Assembly: GCF_023159225.1 (NCBI RefSeq)
Contig: NC_063181.1
Span: 8,205,606 to 8,269,605, forward strand
From: Perognathus longimembris pacificus
Taxonomy: Eukaryota > Chordata > Mammalia > Rodentia > Heteromyidae
Direction: 5' to 3'
Length of the DNA stretch: 64,000 nucleotides
Part shown: positions 47,148-61,331 of the stretch, one piece after another
How positions within the stretch are numbered: position 1 is the first letter of the stretch
Layout of the letters: every line of letters begins with the position of its first letter
Position numbers and translations under genes: made by a program
The notes under the pieces: generated by a model
The model's input: only the letters and a program-made list of their open reading frames with translations
Told to the model about the DNA's origin: nothing
Database searches by the model: none

Positions 47148-48421
47148 AGATCAGTCTTTGGCCAAGTCTTCCCTCCCTCCCTTTCTTCTTGCCTGCTCAA
47201 TAGAAAACCTGCCTCTGCATCTCTGCTTTGTGTCTAGCATTTGCCTCACCAAAATCTAGGGCCTTGGTGTATCACACTGGGCTATAAAAATGCCAATCAA
47301 ACCAGCCCAAAGTCACAAAAATGTGTCCCTGCTTTGAGACTGCCCTGCTCACTTTCCCAGAACAGGGTTATCACAGTGAGAAATATGAGTTATATTCCTG
47401 ATTGGTTATAGTTACCAAGGAGTTGAAGCCAGACTTGGGTGGAGGAGGTGGGCTGTGGCCTTAGGAAAGAATGTTTTTGAAGAGATGAATAAAGAGAATG
47501 CAATATGGAAGCTTAAATCTTTGCACCCACACAATTCTAGGTCACTGGCTGCCATCTTGAATTCTTTTCTCTCATCTCATAGAACAAAGAACTCCAAATT
47601 GTAGCTTTATGGGCAGCCACATATAGTATTTAAGACACAGATGGCCAAAAAGTTCTAGTAACTGAACCTATAATCTATCCCTGCTATACGGTTCCCTTCT
47701 AAATTTCAGTGTCATTTTTCCAGTGAATATTATCAGCTGAAGATACTATCACTGATGTCTTCATAGTTAGCATCCCGCCCCACCTGCACCTTCTCCAACC
47801 AAACCAGACCTTCAGAGTTACACTTTTGTCAACAGTGTACTGTGTTGCAGGATTAACAAACTCATTTCCTATTGGTGGGTCTTACTCAACCCAACCTGGT
47901 TCAACTACTGGGTTACTTGGCAATATGGCAGCCCGCCTGGCTGGCACCAGCCCCCTGTGGTGTAATCACTGATTCACACTTTGTAGCTAGATAAGGCTGT
48001 CCCAGATAGCATCATACCAGCTACCCAACCTGCCTGGGTTTTGAAAATACACAGAGAGGAGACTCAACCCTGAAACTTAAGGATGAGAGAGAGATCGTAG
48101 AGGAAAGGGCTGGATGGGACTTCCAGGAGTCTTGGCAAAGTCTTGATGGAGTCTTGGCAAAGAAGAGTCCCTGGAGCAAAAGCAGGCCTAAAAGTATAGA
48201 TGGAATAGAGGTAGAGCTCTTTCCAAACAATCCTTGAGGTTTGGGGGAGTAAACAAAAACATACTTCACCCAAAGACACACACGTACCACCTTTAGAGTG
48301 GCATACTGCAAGTGAGAATCTGCAACATTATACTTGGTAAACTCTGGTTAGGTATAAATAAGATACTTCTTCAAAATGTGGGGCAAGGAGCACTGTGGTT
48401 TTGTATGGTGGATGTGGGATG

Positions 48422-48423
<2 letters not shown>

Positions 48424-48468
<45 letters not shown>
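48424..48468. repeat. (GT)n microsatellite
   Basis: About 22 uninterrupted GT units. Confidence 0.98.
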
Positions 48469-49496
48469 CATAAGTATTTCGAAAGAAATAGATTCTGGTG
48501 AATGAAAGCCATAATTTATGGCAACTTGTTACTGTGCTCCTTTTCCTAGTCCAGAATTTGCCTGCCTTAGTTGAGGGGTGTTTCTTGGTGTTCTAGAATA
48601 GTAAGCCCGAGGAACACAAGAAGCTTCTGTGTGTCCCAAAGGCTAGAAACCATACTGGTAAGGTCTTAATGACTAAGGGGAAATACAGTGGGTGCCACTG
48701 GGATTTTAAAAACAAGTTACCATCCTCAATCTGAACCAATGAGTCTCTTCAGAAAAGCCAGCCTTTGTACAGCGAGGAGAGAAATCTCTAGAAGGAGAAA
48801 GATCCAAGTGAGGCTTAGAGATCCTTAGGCAGCCCAGCCCCTGGAACAGGGACACAAAGTCTTAAACCACTGATCATCACAGGGGCCAGGAGGTCATATG
48901 GCCTCGGTGGCTTCTCCCAGCTTCACCATTCTTGAAGCTTTGCCCTTCGTCTGGCTGAAAGGTTTCCATTGCCCTCATGTCTACTATTCTTGAGATCGGT
49001 CATTTTGAGAGCAGGCCAGGTGGGGAGACCGTGTAGCAAGGCTTTCCCCAACTGCTATGCCCATACCTGGCCAGGATGGAACCAGGCTCTGAGTCTTCCT
49101 GCACAGAGGAGTGCCTGCCTTTCTTTCCCCTCCCATCATGGCAGGGTCATCTCTGGGCTGGAGCTGGGCTAGTCCTTGTCACGTTTCCTGGCCACCAGGG
49201 GCCTTTGTTTCCAGGATAGAAACTTGATTTCTTTCTAGATGACGAAAAGAAAGTGTCCTGGTGTGAAGGAGCTAATACAAACAGGTTATAGCCACAAAGC
49301 TGCAAACAAGAAGAAAGTCAACAAAAAGGTTTAACTGCTAGGCTTAGGTGGGAGTCAGACCACCAGATGGCTTTCTAACGTTGTTCAACCTGCTTCCTGT
49401 CCTTGCCTCTGGGGACATCTCCAGAACGTCCTCTCAAGGTCAAGGCATATGGCTGTCCTGGTTAACTGAGATCTGCTCTGATCCTAAGGTCCCTAG

Positions 49497-49500
<4 letters not shown>

Positions 49501-49547
<47 letters not shown>

Positions 49548-49560
49548 TCACACACACACA
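49501..49560. repeat. (CA)n microsatellite
   Basis: About 23 CA units, a TT interruption, then five more. Confidence 0.98.
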
Positions 49561-50854
49561 TCAATGGGTCTCAGATACCTTTCCTGAAACTCAGGCCTTC
49601 CTCTCTGCTCCCTCCTGTGCCTGGGATCTCGGGCCCCCACCACTCCCCGACCCCCTCGCTACAGTGGCAGAATCCCTTCTCATCCTGCAGGAAGTGGGGT
49701 CGCTAGTCCCTCAAGCTGCCTTTCTTCCCTCACCCTGCCTGCCTTGGAACTCTCACTGTGGCACTGTGGCCCACCCAGAAACAACTGCTCAGCTGCAGAC
49801 TTTCGGGCTCTTGGGGCCGCCCACTGAGTTCAGGCTGACATCTCAGGAATGCCTCCATGTCTGCGCTCTCCGAAAGAGAAGAGACATGCCACCCCTAGGG
49901 CCGGAGCTTCCGTCCTCAGGACACACTCCCCTTGTCCGTGGGCCTGTATCACCACCGGCCAACCACCCATTGGCCCAGAACCCATTAGCACCCTGTCCCT
50001 ACCAGAGAGAGAGGTTAATGAGATCACAACAGAGCTGAGCCTCCAAGCTAAAAAAGTTCTGGGACATTCTACTCTTGTATTTTGCCCTTCTAAGTTTCTC
50101 CATTGGGCTTCTTTCCTTGTGCTCTCCCCCACTTCTCGCTGCTTAGGAAGTTCAGGGTATCCCAACTAAAGTGCCTCTAAACTTCCAATGCTCAGGGGAC
50201 CCCGAGAAGCCAAAGAATATCTCCCTTTGGGGCACTTCCTACTTACTCTGATCTCAGTTCTGAAAGTTAAGTGGCACTTGGGTAACTCAGAAGCCATCCC
50301 TTGTTCCTTGCGGCTTTTAACCTGTTTTGGAATCGTGATCTCCATCCTAGATCTGAGTCTCCACTCTGTCACATCCTTGCAGGGGGGCAGAGGATGAAGT
50401 CTAGTCTTCCTGAAGCTTAGTTTCCACCTCTTTTGGTTGTGGAGTTCAAATGAGGTCATGTGGGTGCATATATGGTACCCAAGTCACTATAGGTGCCCCA
50501 TCAACATTGTCTTGCTCATCTTTCACTCTTGTCCCCTGCCCCCATCCTCTAAACAGAGTTGTCAAGAAAAAAGGACTCTGTTTCCTTCAGGGATCAAGGC
50601 ATCCACTCAAACATGGCCAGGGGGCCATGTCGCCCTCGTCAAGCGCTGCTGTCCACTACAAACCACCATTCTGAACATGGAGCCTCGGTGCCTGTCTCAT
50701 CTACCCTGAGAGAGCTCAGGTCCTTTCCCCTCTTGGCTGCAGCTGGGGTTCATTGTTGTCATTTCCTGGCCTGGTTCCTGACCCCTTCCCTGGTCCTTTT
50801 GTCCTCTCTCTCACCAAGATGGGTGGATGTAACACCTTCCTGATCCAGTATCAT

Positions 50855-50945
50855 CTGCGAAGTTAATTAATGTGTCATTGGGCTGTTACCTGCTTCCTGA
50901 TCCTTATCAAGGATTTGAATAAAACGCAGCCACTCAAGTTCTGCT
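50855..50945. promoter_or_regulatory. Candidate conserved non-coding element
   Basis: AAGTTAATTAATGTGTCATTG with CCTTATCAAGG, a near-palindrome containing a GATA-type core, and AATAAAACGC. Unique sequence 5 kb downstream of EGR3. Regulatory role inferred. Confidence 0.3.
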
Positions 50946-52784
50946 CCATGCATCCCTCTCCCTTGATTCCGGGCTGCCTCTTAGTCATCCATCTTTGACC
51001 TCAGCCCTCGGGCCAGTTCTCAGCTTGCAACAGAAGGGCTGGTAGTGCTTCCCCTGCCCAGTCAGTTTGGAAGTAGAATGACATCTAGAGCTTCAATGGC
51101 ATGATGTCCTCTCAGAGAACAACAGAACTCAGGGCCCTTCCCTCATTCCATCTCCTTGGGCAGGTCCCCCTAGATGCAGAGTCACTTAGTCCAACGTGTC
51201 TTTTCAGATAAGGAGGCCTGCGGAAGTTCATGATTTACCCGTGAACTCCTCACACATCTAGTCAGAACTGGGCTGGGGTTGCAGGTCCTCTTCCAAATGA
51301 TGGAGGGTCTCCGGGAAAGGCATTCACTGTTTATTTAGTAAATATTTATCTGTCCAGAACCCACCACTTGCAACACCTTCTTCTACGCAGTGAGATACAG
51401 CTATGAACCAAAGAGTACTATATTCTCAAAGCTCAACCTCCCTCAGGGCAGAACAGGTCTGAAATAAAATGATATGTGTTTTGTCTGACTTGGACATGGG
51501 AGATGGAGGAAAGCACAGCAGAAAAAAGGAGTGGGGAGTCTCTCCGTGACCCTAGATTCTTATCAATTCTTCCTCTAAGCAGTTTCATTCCAAAGGGAAA
51601 ACAAAAATGTCTTCCTCCCTCCCCTTTGGCTGCTCCTGGTCCTCTAGCTCATGTCTCTCCAACAGTTCCCCTTGGTCTCCTTCTTTTCCTGACGATGTAG
51701 CATCCTCCAGAGCTTCTTCGTGTCTCGTTCACTCGTTCATCCGCTCGGGTCTGAATCAAGTCAGGCCTGGTGCTCGGTAGCCAGTGGGGAAGCCGATCAC
51801 ACTGTACAGAGCTGAACAAGTCATATCCCCTGCCCGAGGGATCTCTCCGAGGAGGTGGGCCCATAAACAGATGGTTTCTATACACGGAGATTGAGGCCAT
51901 CATGGTCCCTGATTGGAAGGCACCTACAGCGGAGTCTAGTGGAAGGAAGGAAGGTGCAGAATGGGGTGTAGAAGACAAGGGTGGGAGGATAGGAGAGGAG
52001 GGAAACTTCAGGAGCAGCTCTGAAAAGTCGTCTTCTAGGTCTCTCGTAGTAACAAAACTACTATACCTCAGAGTATTGCCTGCATGCCAGGTGCTGTGCC
52101 AGGAGGCCGCCTCTATCACCCCCACCGGACTCACATCGAGAGGAGCCAGTCCAGGTCCTCCTCTGACAGCCCCGGGGGCTGCCTATTCCTTTTGCTTTCC
52201 TGAAGGAAGAAGAGAATTACCCCAGTGGCCGCGGGCACCAGGGAACAACACGAGGCTTGGCATCTGTGAAGTAGACCCAGCTGGCTTGGTGGAGGTTGTC
52301 CAACCCAGATGACATGTCCCTCCGCTACATTCTGGTTTGCTTCTTTCTGCTACAGGGCAGACTTTTTCTGGAGCTGGAAGAAGGGGACTCTGTGTCCAGA
52401 CTCCCTTGGTCCCTTGGTCCAGGTATCCTCTAAGATACCAAAGACAGCTCCTGATGTGGGAGCACGGGAGGAAAAGGCACCCACACCCTTCTCCTGTCAG
52501 GCATTTGGAGTCTCGGGCCCCAGACCCAGACAGACCTCAGCCTTCTCTATTCTCTCCCTTGCTCATCCTTTGCCACTGTTAGAGGAAGACATCTAGCCTC
52601 TCTGCCAAAAGGCAAAGGTGTCATTTCGGTGCCAATATTACCTCTCTTCCTGTATTGGACCAGGATGAATCTCTTCACTTGACTGAGCTTCGATACCAAA
52701 TGTGTACCAGGAAGCTGATACCCTAACTCACGGGTTTGTGAAAAGGATCAGTTGGGATGTAAAGTTATACAAAGATTGCCAGGT

Positions 52785-53022
52785 GCCAGTGGCTCATACC
52801 TGTGACCCTAGCTATTCAGGATGCTGAGATCTGATGATCACAGTTCAAAGCCAGCCTGGGCAGAATAAATCCTCAAGACTCTTAATCTCCAATTAACCAG
52901 AAAAAAGCCAAAAGTGGAACTGTGGCTCAAGTGGTAGAACACCAGCTTTGAGCAAATAAGCTAAGGATGGTGTCCAAACCCAGAGTTCAAACCTCAGTAC
53001 CAGTATATTAAAAAAAAAAACA
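52785..53022 (+). mobile_element. Composite B1-like SINE
   Basis: GGCTCATACCTGTGACCCTA, CAGGATGCTGAGATCTG, then AACTGTGGCTCAAGTGGTAG and GAGTTCAAACCTC, A tail. Flanks TACAAAGATT and GCAAAGACTT may be a diverged target duplication. Confidence 0.87.
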
Positions 53023-53339
53023 TGCAAAGACTTATCTTGACCCAGATAATGGTCAGGAGAGGGAAATATGGAAATTTCTATTTGTGACTATTCTGGAAAG
53101 GTATTCTGGAAACTAGAAGGCAAACCTGAACTTCCTCACTACTCAGCAGGTCAGCTGAGCAAACCAGTCAAGATTCAGATGGCTCAGAGGTGACAAGACC
53201 AGAAGCAATCCTTGCTTCTCTGTGGAAACTACTTCTTCGGAAGTTTCAGCTGCGACATCTCGTGAAATCTCCATGCGATGAGAATGAGCGTCAGCCAACA
53301 GGTGTGTGCCTCTAGGCTTCATGACATCAGGCGTTAGGA

Positions 53340-53430
53340 GACCTCCCTTCTCATCCTGGCTCTGACACTAGGACTAAGCTAGATGACATTGGCAAGGTCA
53401 CCGTCTCTCTCTTGGTCTAGAAGTACCCTT
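53340..53430 (+). mobile_element. MIR-like fragment
   Basis: CATCCTGGCTCTGACACTAG then ACATTGGCAAGGTCACCGTC resembles MIR (…cagctctgccacttactagc…gggcaagttac…). Confidence 0.45.
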
Positions 53431-54479
53431 CTTTAAGAAAACAAAATGAACCACACAGCACAATCAGCTCTAAAATGTGCAAAAGTCCCAAGACTATCAC
53501 TCTGAGCACAAGATCCATCCCTCCACCTCACAGCTAGGGCTAAGCCTCAGAAATAGAAGGCAGAGCTCAAACCTGAAGACCCTGCCTCCCACTGTTCCGA
53601 GGTATCCGCTCCCTGTCCTCTCCTGGCCTCCTGGAGCTCTGAGTCCTTTGGCCTCATTCCCTGACTCTGGTTCTTTCTGAGCCCATGGGGAAATGTTCTG
53701 GGCTGTGGTTGTTTCTTAGAATTTGTTTTTAAACCCATTTGCTCTCATATTTGCCTGTAAAGTGAGTTGACACTGAATACTAATCAAGTCTCTAGACTCA
53801 CCCCCCCCCGAAACTCAGGCCAGAAGTACTGAGCAATGGGACCCAAGGATGTGGATGGAAAAGCCCCAAGAGGCGGCTGGCTCCTGGATGGAGCCACTGT
53901 CCCGGTGAGGGAGCATCAGGAACCCAGAAAGTCTATTATTTCCACCTCGAGTCCCGTATAGAATTCCTCCTGCAGGGAGACCTCGGATTTGGGGTGCTCG
54001 TCTCAAACCCACCATCTGAACCACTGCCTCCCTAGAGGTTCCAAAAACTCATCAATTCTTCCCATCCCCAGAGTTCTAGTGCGCTCCTCCCAAAGGCAGC
54101 TGCGCAGAAGGGCAGCGCCTCCCTGCTGGCACGCCCTCCGTGCCCTTATCTTCAGCATCAGCCACTTATTCCATCCCTCACCCCACTATGGCGTCTGCCC
54201 GCTTACCCAACCTCCCCTAGGTCAAGTCTGTGTTGGATGGGTTGAGTCACTGCCTCCATCTCCTCCCAGCCCTCCCGGGTCCCAGGGCTGGGCTGGTTCA
54301 GCAGGCTCGTCCTTTCGTGTGGACAGCCTCCAAGCCCACGGGCCTCCCGGGACCAGGAGTTCCCGGATATTCAGTCTACCTTGGTTTTCCCCTGGAATCG
54401 CCCCCTGCCGCCAGCTAGACCACCCCACTGCCTACCTGAGCTGGCTCTCCGTCCATCTCCCTACTCACCTCTTTCTCTG

Positions 54480-54565
54480 ACCAGTCGTGGGAACTTGGAC
54501 AGAGCAATGGACCTCCTTTGGCCTCAGATGACACATGCATAAAACGGGATAATACTTCTCCCCCC
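54480..54565 (+). mobile_element. MIR-like fragment
   Basis: TTTGGCCTCAGATGACACAT then AAAACGGGATAATACTTC follows the MIR core (…cctcagtttcctcatctgtaaaatgggg…). Confidence 0.5.
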
Positions 54566-56239
54566 TCGGGGCAGGACAACGAGCCAGCTAATTTCCGAAG
54601 GTCACCCTTGCAGTCCTGCTCACCTCAGTGCCGCCCCCCCTCCCATAGCACTTAGGACCCCTTGTTCACTGTTACACAGATAATCACAGCCACACAGTCC
54701 TATTTTCCACCCCACCCCATGCTGTCCAGGCAAACCCAGAGGGGAGAGAGCAAAACCCGGGGTGTGGGGGGAGGGGGACCTGGGGGCCCGCAGCCAGCCT
54801 GCGTTCACGAGGCCCTCTGAAGCCTCTGTGTGCGGGAGCTGAGGCCCCGTGCACGATGCGATGCGTGCACACAGCACGCAACAGCCCTACTCCGCCGGGA
54901 GCACGCACCGCCGTGCTCCCGCCCCCCTCTCCCTCTCTCCTCTCTCTGCACTGTACCTCTCACACACACCCTCCCAACCCACCAGTCCCACTCCTGCCCC
55001 TGCGCTCTACAAGCCTCAGCCCAGCCCCTCCCCGTGCCCCCCTGGCCCTTCCACCCACAAAGGGGGGGGCCCACAGGACAAAGATGCCTCCCGTAGCCTT
55101 GCAGGAAGGGTCTCGGCTGGCTTCTCCCACACCTGCCTCCCACCAGCCCCTCCCCTCCCTTTCTCTGCGTGGGGAGGGGGTGGGGGGAGGCCTTCCGAGG
55201 CCCCCCCCCCACTCCTCAGGCTACCCCTACTAAGCATCTGGTGAGAGGACAAGAAGAAGGAAGAACTGTGGGTTCTTTTCCCTGAGACTCCTAGATTTTG
55301 TACCAAAATGCAGGGTGTGCTCCTGTTTGCAATTTTTTTTTTGTTTCCTTTCTGAAAATAACCATGAAACTATCATTTCCTCCCACTGCCTTTTCCCTAT
55401 CTTATTTGGATTAGCAGAGCTGCTAGGAGAAGTGGTTGAGAGTCACTGACAGCCTCCTGCCCCGACCCAGGTCCCCAGAACGCACAGGCGGCTCCTGGGC
55501 AGGTGCTACCTGGTGGGCACTCAGTCCCTGGCTGGAGGGAAGGGAAACTGTGCAGACACCAGGCATCAGGGGGTCACACCGGGCGTCATGGCCACCCCTC
55601 AGTCATAAGCCTCTGGAGAACCAGTGTCTGCCCTGCTTTTCCCCCAAGTTGGTGATTGTGGAGACAACCCCTGCCCTGGTTTCCTGGACGCTGTGACTTC
55701 AGGGAGGGAAGTTGGGGTGAGGTGGGGTCCAGCAGCTCAGCCCCTCTCCCTCAACAGACAGGCAGGGTTTCGCTATGGACGTATACTCCCCCAACGGGAA
55801 GGGAAATCAATGCCTAAGAAAAAACAAGAGTGGGGTACATGGTGAAAGGGGTGTCTTTCGTTTCCCTTTTTATCTCCTCCAATGCCTTCTGGCTGCCATT
55901 CTGAGCATCGGCGCTGCTCACCCGAAAGCAAGTCTCTGAAGAAGCCAGCTTCAAGACGAGCGCGGGGAGTCGGAGAGGTTCCCCGTAGAACTGCCTCTCG
56001 CCCCAGCAGAGGGGCTTCGGGGCCAGGAACTCAGATGAACAATGGGGCTGTCTCCGCTCTGGTCCTCTGCAGAGGCTCTGGCCTTGCCAGCTTCTGGCCC
56101 CGTTGTATCTTCTGGCTGTTGTATCTGGGAAACCTGGATGCAAGAACACAAGGATCCTTTGCAGAGGGAGAGCTGTTGGGCATGGAGGGCGACTGCCCTG
56201 AGGACCGTCCTTCCACACGATGCTCCGCCAGGCGAGACA

Positions 56240-56425
56240 CTGTCATCCTAGCTACTTGAGAGGCTGAGAGGCTGGAAGATCAAGGTTCAAAACCAGCCCA
56301 GGCATAAAAGTTTGCAAGACTTTATCTCAAACAAACAAAACACAGATATGGAAGTGTGGCTCCAGAAGTAAAGCACCAGCCAAGCCAGAACGAGGCCCCA
56401 AGTTCAAGACCCAGCACTGATCCGT
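56240..56425 (+). mobile_element. Composite B1-like SINE, 5'-shortened
   Basis: GTCATCCTAGCTACTTGAGAG, GGTTCAAAACCAGCCCAGG, then AAGTGTGGCTCCAGAAGTAA and AAGTTCAAGACCC. It starts within the 7SL-like half. Confidence 0.8.
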
Positions 56426-57534
56426 CCAAAAGACTCTGGCTCTACTGGCCAGCCCCACTACCAACCCCTAACTCCACCCCCAATCATGAACCTGCAACTG
56501 CCTGTCTTTGCATCTGGTTGAAGAAGACCCTGAAGGAAAGCTCTGGGAATGGACGGTTGCAATCCCACACAAAGCTCAACCGACGCAAAGCTGAGGATGG
56601 TAAGGCAGGAAGAGGGCCTAAGGACTGGAGTAGCTCGGCCTGGCCCTCCCAGGCAGGAGGACTTGGTGTCCTGTGTGCCCGCCTCATCCTTACTTAGCCT
56701 CTCATCTTCCCTGCTATGTGCCTGCTTTGGGGGACGCCTTCCTGGTCATCCATAAACTCAGCAGGCCGGGGCTACCAGATGGCACTGCGGCTCCTGGTCT
56801 ATAGCAATGAGCCCTCTCCACGGGGCTCTCATGCTGGACACCACCTTTTCTCCGAGACCACACACTGAGTGGCAGGCGCCTCATCCAATCGCTCCGAGTC
56901 CACCTCATTTCTTTCCCTGAGGGTCCCAGGTCCTCCTCCACCCACCCAGCCCTTCTCAACACATCCACACACCATGCCCCCCCCCAGTCCTGCCCTGTCC
57001 CTCCCAGTGAGGCCCTTCTCCTCCCCCACTCCCTCCATGAGGCCGGGCCACTGGGCTATTTGGAGCACTGCTGGCCCTGCGGTGTAATCAGTGCCCGGGC
57101 ATAATTGCCACCTGTCCTGCCGGTGTCTGGGGGCTGTCTCAGCCACAGTAGCAGGGGGGTGGACACTGGGCAGCCGGGCTGGAGCGAGGTCAGGCTAGGG
57201 CAGTCCTTCCCACACTCTGGCCTGCTCATCATGTAAAGGATGTTTAAGGATTCCCTACGAAAGCCACGGGTTCCTGGGAGCCCTGCTCACCTGAGACAGC
57301 CTATGACTTCGGCTGGGGAAAGGGGGTATCATACCTCCATCACTGGATTCTCTTATCAGGGGATACGCCAGCTGCAAGCTGACCTGGCAAGAGGAACTTT
57401 GGGTAGATCTCCATCCTACTGAAGGCATCATCCTTGGGAAGGGGGGGCAGCAAAGGTTAATAGATGACAGGTGGAGGGGATCTTCCGTGAATGCCACCCC
57501 ATGGTGTCTACCACTCTGCAGCATTTTTCTACCT

Positions 57535-57720
57535 TCTGCTCTAAGGCAGTTCAGACGACCTGGGTTTAAATGCCAGTTCTTCCCATGGCCAAGCCTCATG
57601 GCCTTGGGCAATTAGTTCAATATCTCTTATCTGTAAAAAAAAAAAAAAAAAAGGAGATTAAATAGAGGAGTTGTTGTGCAGAATCTATTATCTAATATGT
57701 GTGAAGTGCTTTGCCTCGTG
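57535..57720 (+). mobile_element. MIR element
   Basis: GACGACCTGGGTTTAAATGC, CATGGCCTTGGGCAATTAG, TCTCTTATCTGTAAAA, GGAGATTAAATAGAGG and GTGAAGTGCTTTGCC follow MIR through most of its length. A long A run replaces the usual AAATGGGG. Confidence 0.75.
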
Positions 57721-58854
57721 CCACCGAGATTCCACCGAGGTAGTCATGGTTATTGGCAACAGCAGAGTTGGGGGTAAGGACCGTCAGAATGCCACCTGAC
57801 AGGTGCTTAGGAAAGTGAAGACTGGAGAGCTTAGGGGTCCCCTCAGCCACTGTGACCCTGAGGCAGAGAACATCTCTTATGCCTGCTTCCTCTAGGAGAA
57901 CCTGCGCCTACCTCTTCCAACCCCACTTGCTCCAACATGGTGCCATGGAAGCTTCTGGAGGCCAAAGAACACCCAAACACCTGTGGGTGTTGCCTTCGCA
58001 CAAGGAAACCAGCAGCAACAAAGGCCAGATGAAGCCCAGCATGGGGCTCCTGGGCGAGGGAGAAGTCGTCTTTCTGCCTTTTTCTGGATTAGAGTAGGAA
58101 GGCTGTTTATTCTAATGCTTGGGATTCTTCACACAAATACCCAGGGCCCCGCCACGTGAAGGATTACTCAGATGAATTCCTTCCCAGAGTAGGACACTAC
58201 TGGGGAACAAATCAAAAGACCAGGACTCCCAGGCTTGACTTTTCCTCGACATAGCTCCACTGTCCCCTGCGTGGGACCTATGGGCCAGCCCAGGCGACGA
58301 ATGTATCCCTCCTGGCCCACAGCACCAAGGCGGGAGCAGAGAAGGGAACTATGGGTAGACCATCCCAGTGTAACAGGTCACTTCCCCCTGGGACAAAGAG
58401 GAAGGGAGGACGCTCAAGTGTGGGAAGTGGGTTGCGTCTCTACCGCTCAACAACTTCGCAGTCCCAGCCAGAGCCCTAGGTGGCCTTAGCCCAAGGCAGT
58501 ACCACGACCTGACTGCCAGCTCTACAGCTCCACCTCAGGAGCTGTGTCTTCAGTGACTGACATTCATCTCCCCTTCCTGGGGGTGGTCCGGCCTACCCCG
58601 GGGGGAATAGGCCTCCCGGGGCCATCTCCCACCCTAGGAGCCAAGCCTCAGTGGCCTTCCTGTGCACCGTGTCCAGCAAGTATCTGGTACTGTGGGCCTA
58701 GGCCTACCCCCCCCCCCGAGCCTGCTGTCAGCCCCCCACGTCGTGCTTCAAGCCCCTGCAGCCCTTGGCCTGTTGCCCGGGGGATGCATGGTCCAAGGGG
58801 GCTTGTTTTCCCTCGCAGTACTCTCTCTCTCACTCTTCTTCTCCCTCGGCCTGT

Positions 58855-58985
58855 GAGCTAATCAGAGAGAAGAAGGGGGAGGAGGGGGACGCTGCTTGCC
58901 TTCCCCGTTATCTGCTGCAATCCATGGTGACTAATGCTCCCAGTTGGTAAAAAGGCAGTGTAATCAAAACACTTTTTTTTTTTAG
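58855..58985. promoter_or_regulatory. Candidate conserved non-coding block
   Basis: GAGCTAATCAGAG, CCGTTATCTGC, TGACTAATGC and GTGTAATCAAAAC within 115 bp of unique sequence. GATA- and homeodomain-type cores; regulatory role inferred. Confidence 0.25.
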
Positions 58986-59547
58986 TCCTTAAAGTTAGTC
59001 ATTCTCCCAGAGTGAAGGAAAAAAAAAAAAAAAAAAGCCCACAGCAGGCACCATGAAATACAAGCTGCGAGGCTCCCGCGGCTGGGTGGGACGAAGCCTG
59101 GGCTGGGTGGCTGCCTGCAGGTCTGAGGTGGGCCCTTCCAGGTGCTCTGCGGGGCTCTCTGGACCGGTCCTCCACGCCCTTGTTTGCCCTTGCTTTCCTT
59201 GACATCTGGGCTGTGGGATCCTTGAAGGAAGGACTCGTAGGCCAAGTCAGGAGCCGCCCTTGGCGCTCCCCCTGCCAGGTGCTGCCATCTGCTGGCCCCA
59301 GGTCCCCACAGGGGAGGACACAGAAGCTGACTCCCAAGATCCTCCCTCCCAAGGTGCAAGCTGCTGTGGCTGCCTAGTCCCCATGACGGACTGGTGCTTC
59401 CTTTGACTCCATCTTCTCCATGGCTTGTGACTCCACTGTGCCTTGACAGGAATCATAGATGGTCACAGGTAGTAGAGACGTCACAGATTTGGTGGAGAGG
59501 TGGCTTTCGCTCCTGGCAGAAAGAAAGCAGATGAGTCTGAGAATCTC

Positions 59548-59672
59548 TGCTTCACGACTTGAGTCCCTGCATCTGTAAAATAATAATGATGGCGTCTATT
59601 TCGTGGGGTTGTTGTAAAACATGAAAAGCCTAGAATAGAACCTGATATGTCAAGAATACTCAAATGTTAACT
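59548..59672 (+). mobile_element. MIR 3' half
   Basis: CATCTGTAAAATAATAATGA, GTGGGGTTGTTGTAAAACAT and GAACCTGATATGTCAAG match the MIR 3' half. Confidence 0.7.
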
Positions 59673-61330
59673 CACCCAAATAATAAAGTAGCACATATAC
59701 CCTTACCTTTTCCTTTTAGCCCAAGGCAGACATTACTAATCAATTACAGAACACCCCCCCCACCCCCACCCCCACACACATACATAATCCCAGTTGACCT
59801 ATGGAATTGCATCCATTTGCCATCTCAAATCTAACCTGGATCCTTCACACTGTAGGTCAAGAAAGATGAGTCACAGGGTTAAGGAACAAACATTCTCAAA
59901 CCACGTAGTGCCAGTGTCCAACAAAGATTACTGTCCCCAATTTCTGCTTGCCAGCCTGGATTCTGATACTTCAGTTCACCCTGGCCATTGAGCAGTCAGT
60001 GTTGGCATTCAACCCCTGAATTCTCTCTTCTTAAGATCTTTAGCTTCTGCTACCCTTGCTTTTCCTCCCATGTCTTTGGCTCCTGGCTGCGTAGGGAACT
60101 TTGTAGTTCACAGCTATCTTACTGAGCAGGTGCAGAGCAGGGGTAAGTGAGACAAGGAATCTATGGAAGGCAAAAGCCTCCCTAGGGGTAGCATGGTGAA
60201 AGAGCCAGGAGCCAGCCCTAGATATCTTTATGGGAAAGACTGGAGAAAGCAAGAGGATGACAATCCTTGGGATAAGAGTCTGGGGAAAGGGAGCACCTGC
60301 ATATGGATTTGTAAGTATAGGGAGAGGTCAAGGGTCTGATGGAAGTATTAGTTTCTCCAGAGACATAGAGTTGTGCCACCTGAACACTTCGGGCTCAGAC
60401 TTCTGTAGAAGGAGCAGTATTTTCCAGGATTAAAACCGGATCATGACCTCTGCCTGAAGCAACCTCCGGCCTGAAGCACCTTCATGCTAGGCTTCTACTT
60501 ACAAATCCCTTTGCTTCTTCCCATTCTCTCCTCTGCAGGAGCAGAATCAACTTGTATTCTTCTGTCCTTTGGTTAAAAAAGGGAAAGACACAGCTCTTGA
60601 TCGTGCAAGCTGAGCTTGTCTATAACAGTGGGAGGTGTGAGTGCATTCCAGTAAGCAGCTCCCCAAAGATCAATGCTGCTCAGCATGGCAGGCCCACAGA
60701 GGGAAACTCAAGGGTATGAAAGGCAGCAGGAGACCTGACTGTCCATCCTCAGCCCAGCCTCCTTCAAGCTGAGGGAGTAGATCACAGGTAGGCAAGCCAA
60801 GCTCAATTCAAAGCAGGAAGCTTCCAGATTTGCTCTCGAAGGCCAGCCTTCTTCCCGGTAACCTCGCTCTCTTGCTGACTGTATTCTCAAGGTGTGAAGT
60901 GGGTGGTAAACAGCACAGCCCCAGTTGGACCTCAGGCTGATTCCTTCTTTCCCAGAGGATGCATGTGTAGCTTCATTCCCAGACATCAAGAATCACTCAC
61001 TTCTCTGGGCTTGCCTTCTTGTTCAGGACCCATCTTACCTGCCTCTACTCTATTTCCCAAGACCCTCTAGAGGCAACATGTCAATCACCTTACAACTTGA
61101 ATGTAGGTGACTTTAGCAATTTATCTATGCATCCATCATATAGGTGAGGGAACCAAGGCCCAAGGAGGAGAGGTAAATTGTCTAAGGTCAGCTACCATGA
61201 CACAGATAGCTCTAGAGGACTGAACTCCTCCAGATTCTTCGTCCAGAACTCATTCATTCCCATAACGATTCATTTTCATGACATAGCTGTTACTTCCATC
61301 CCAGGCTTGGAAGTCAGGAAACAACTTTTC

Positions 61331-61331
61331 C

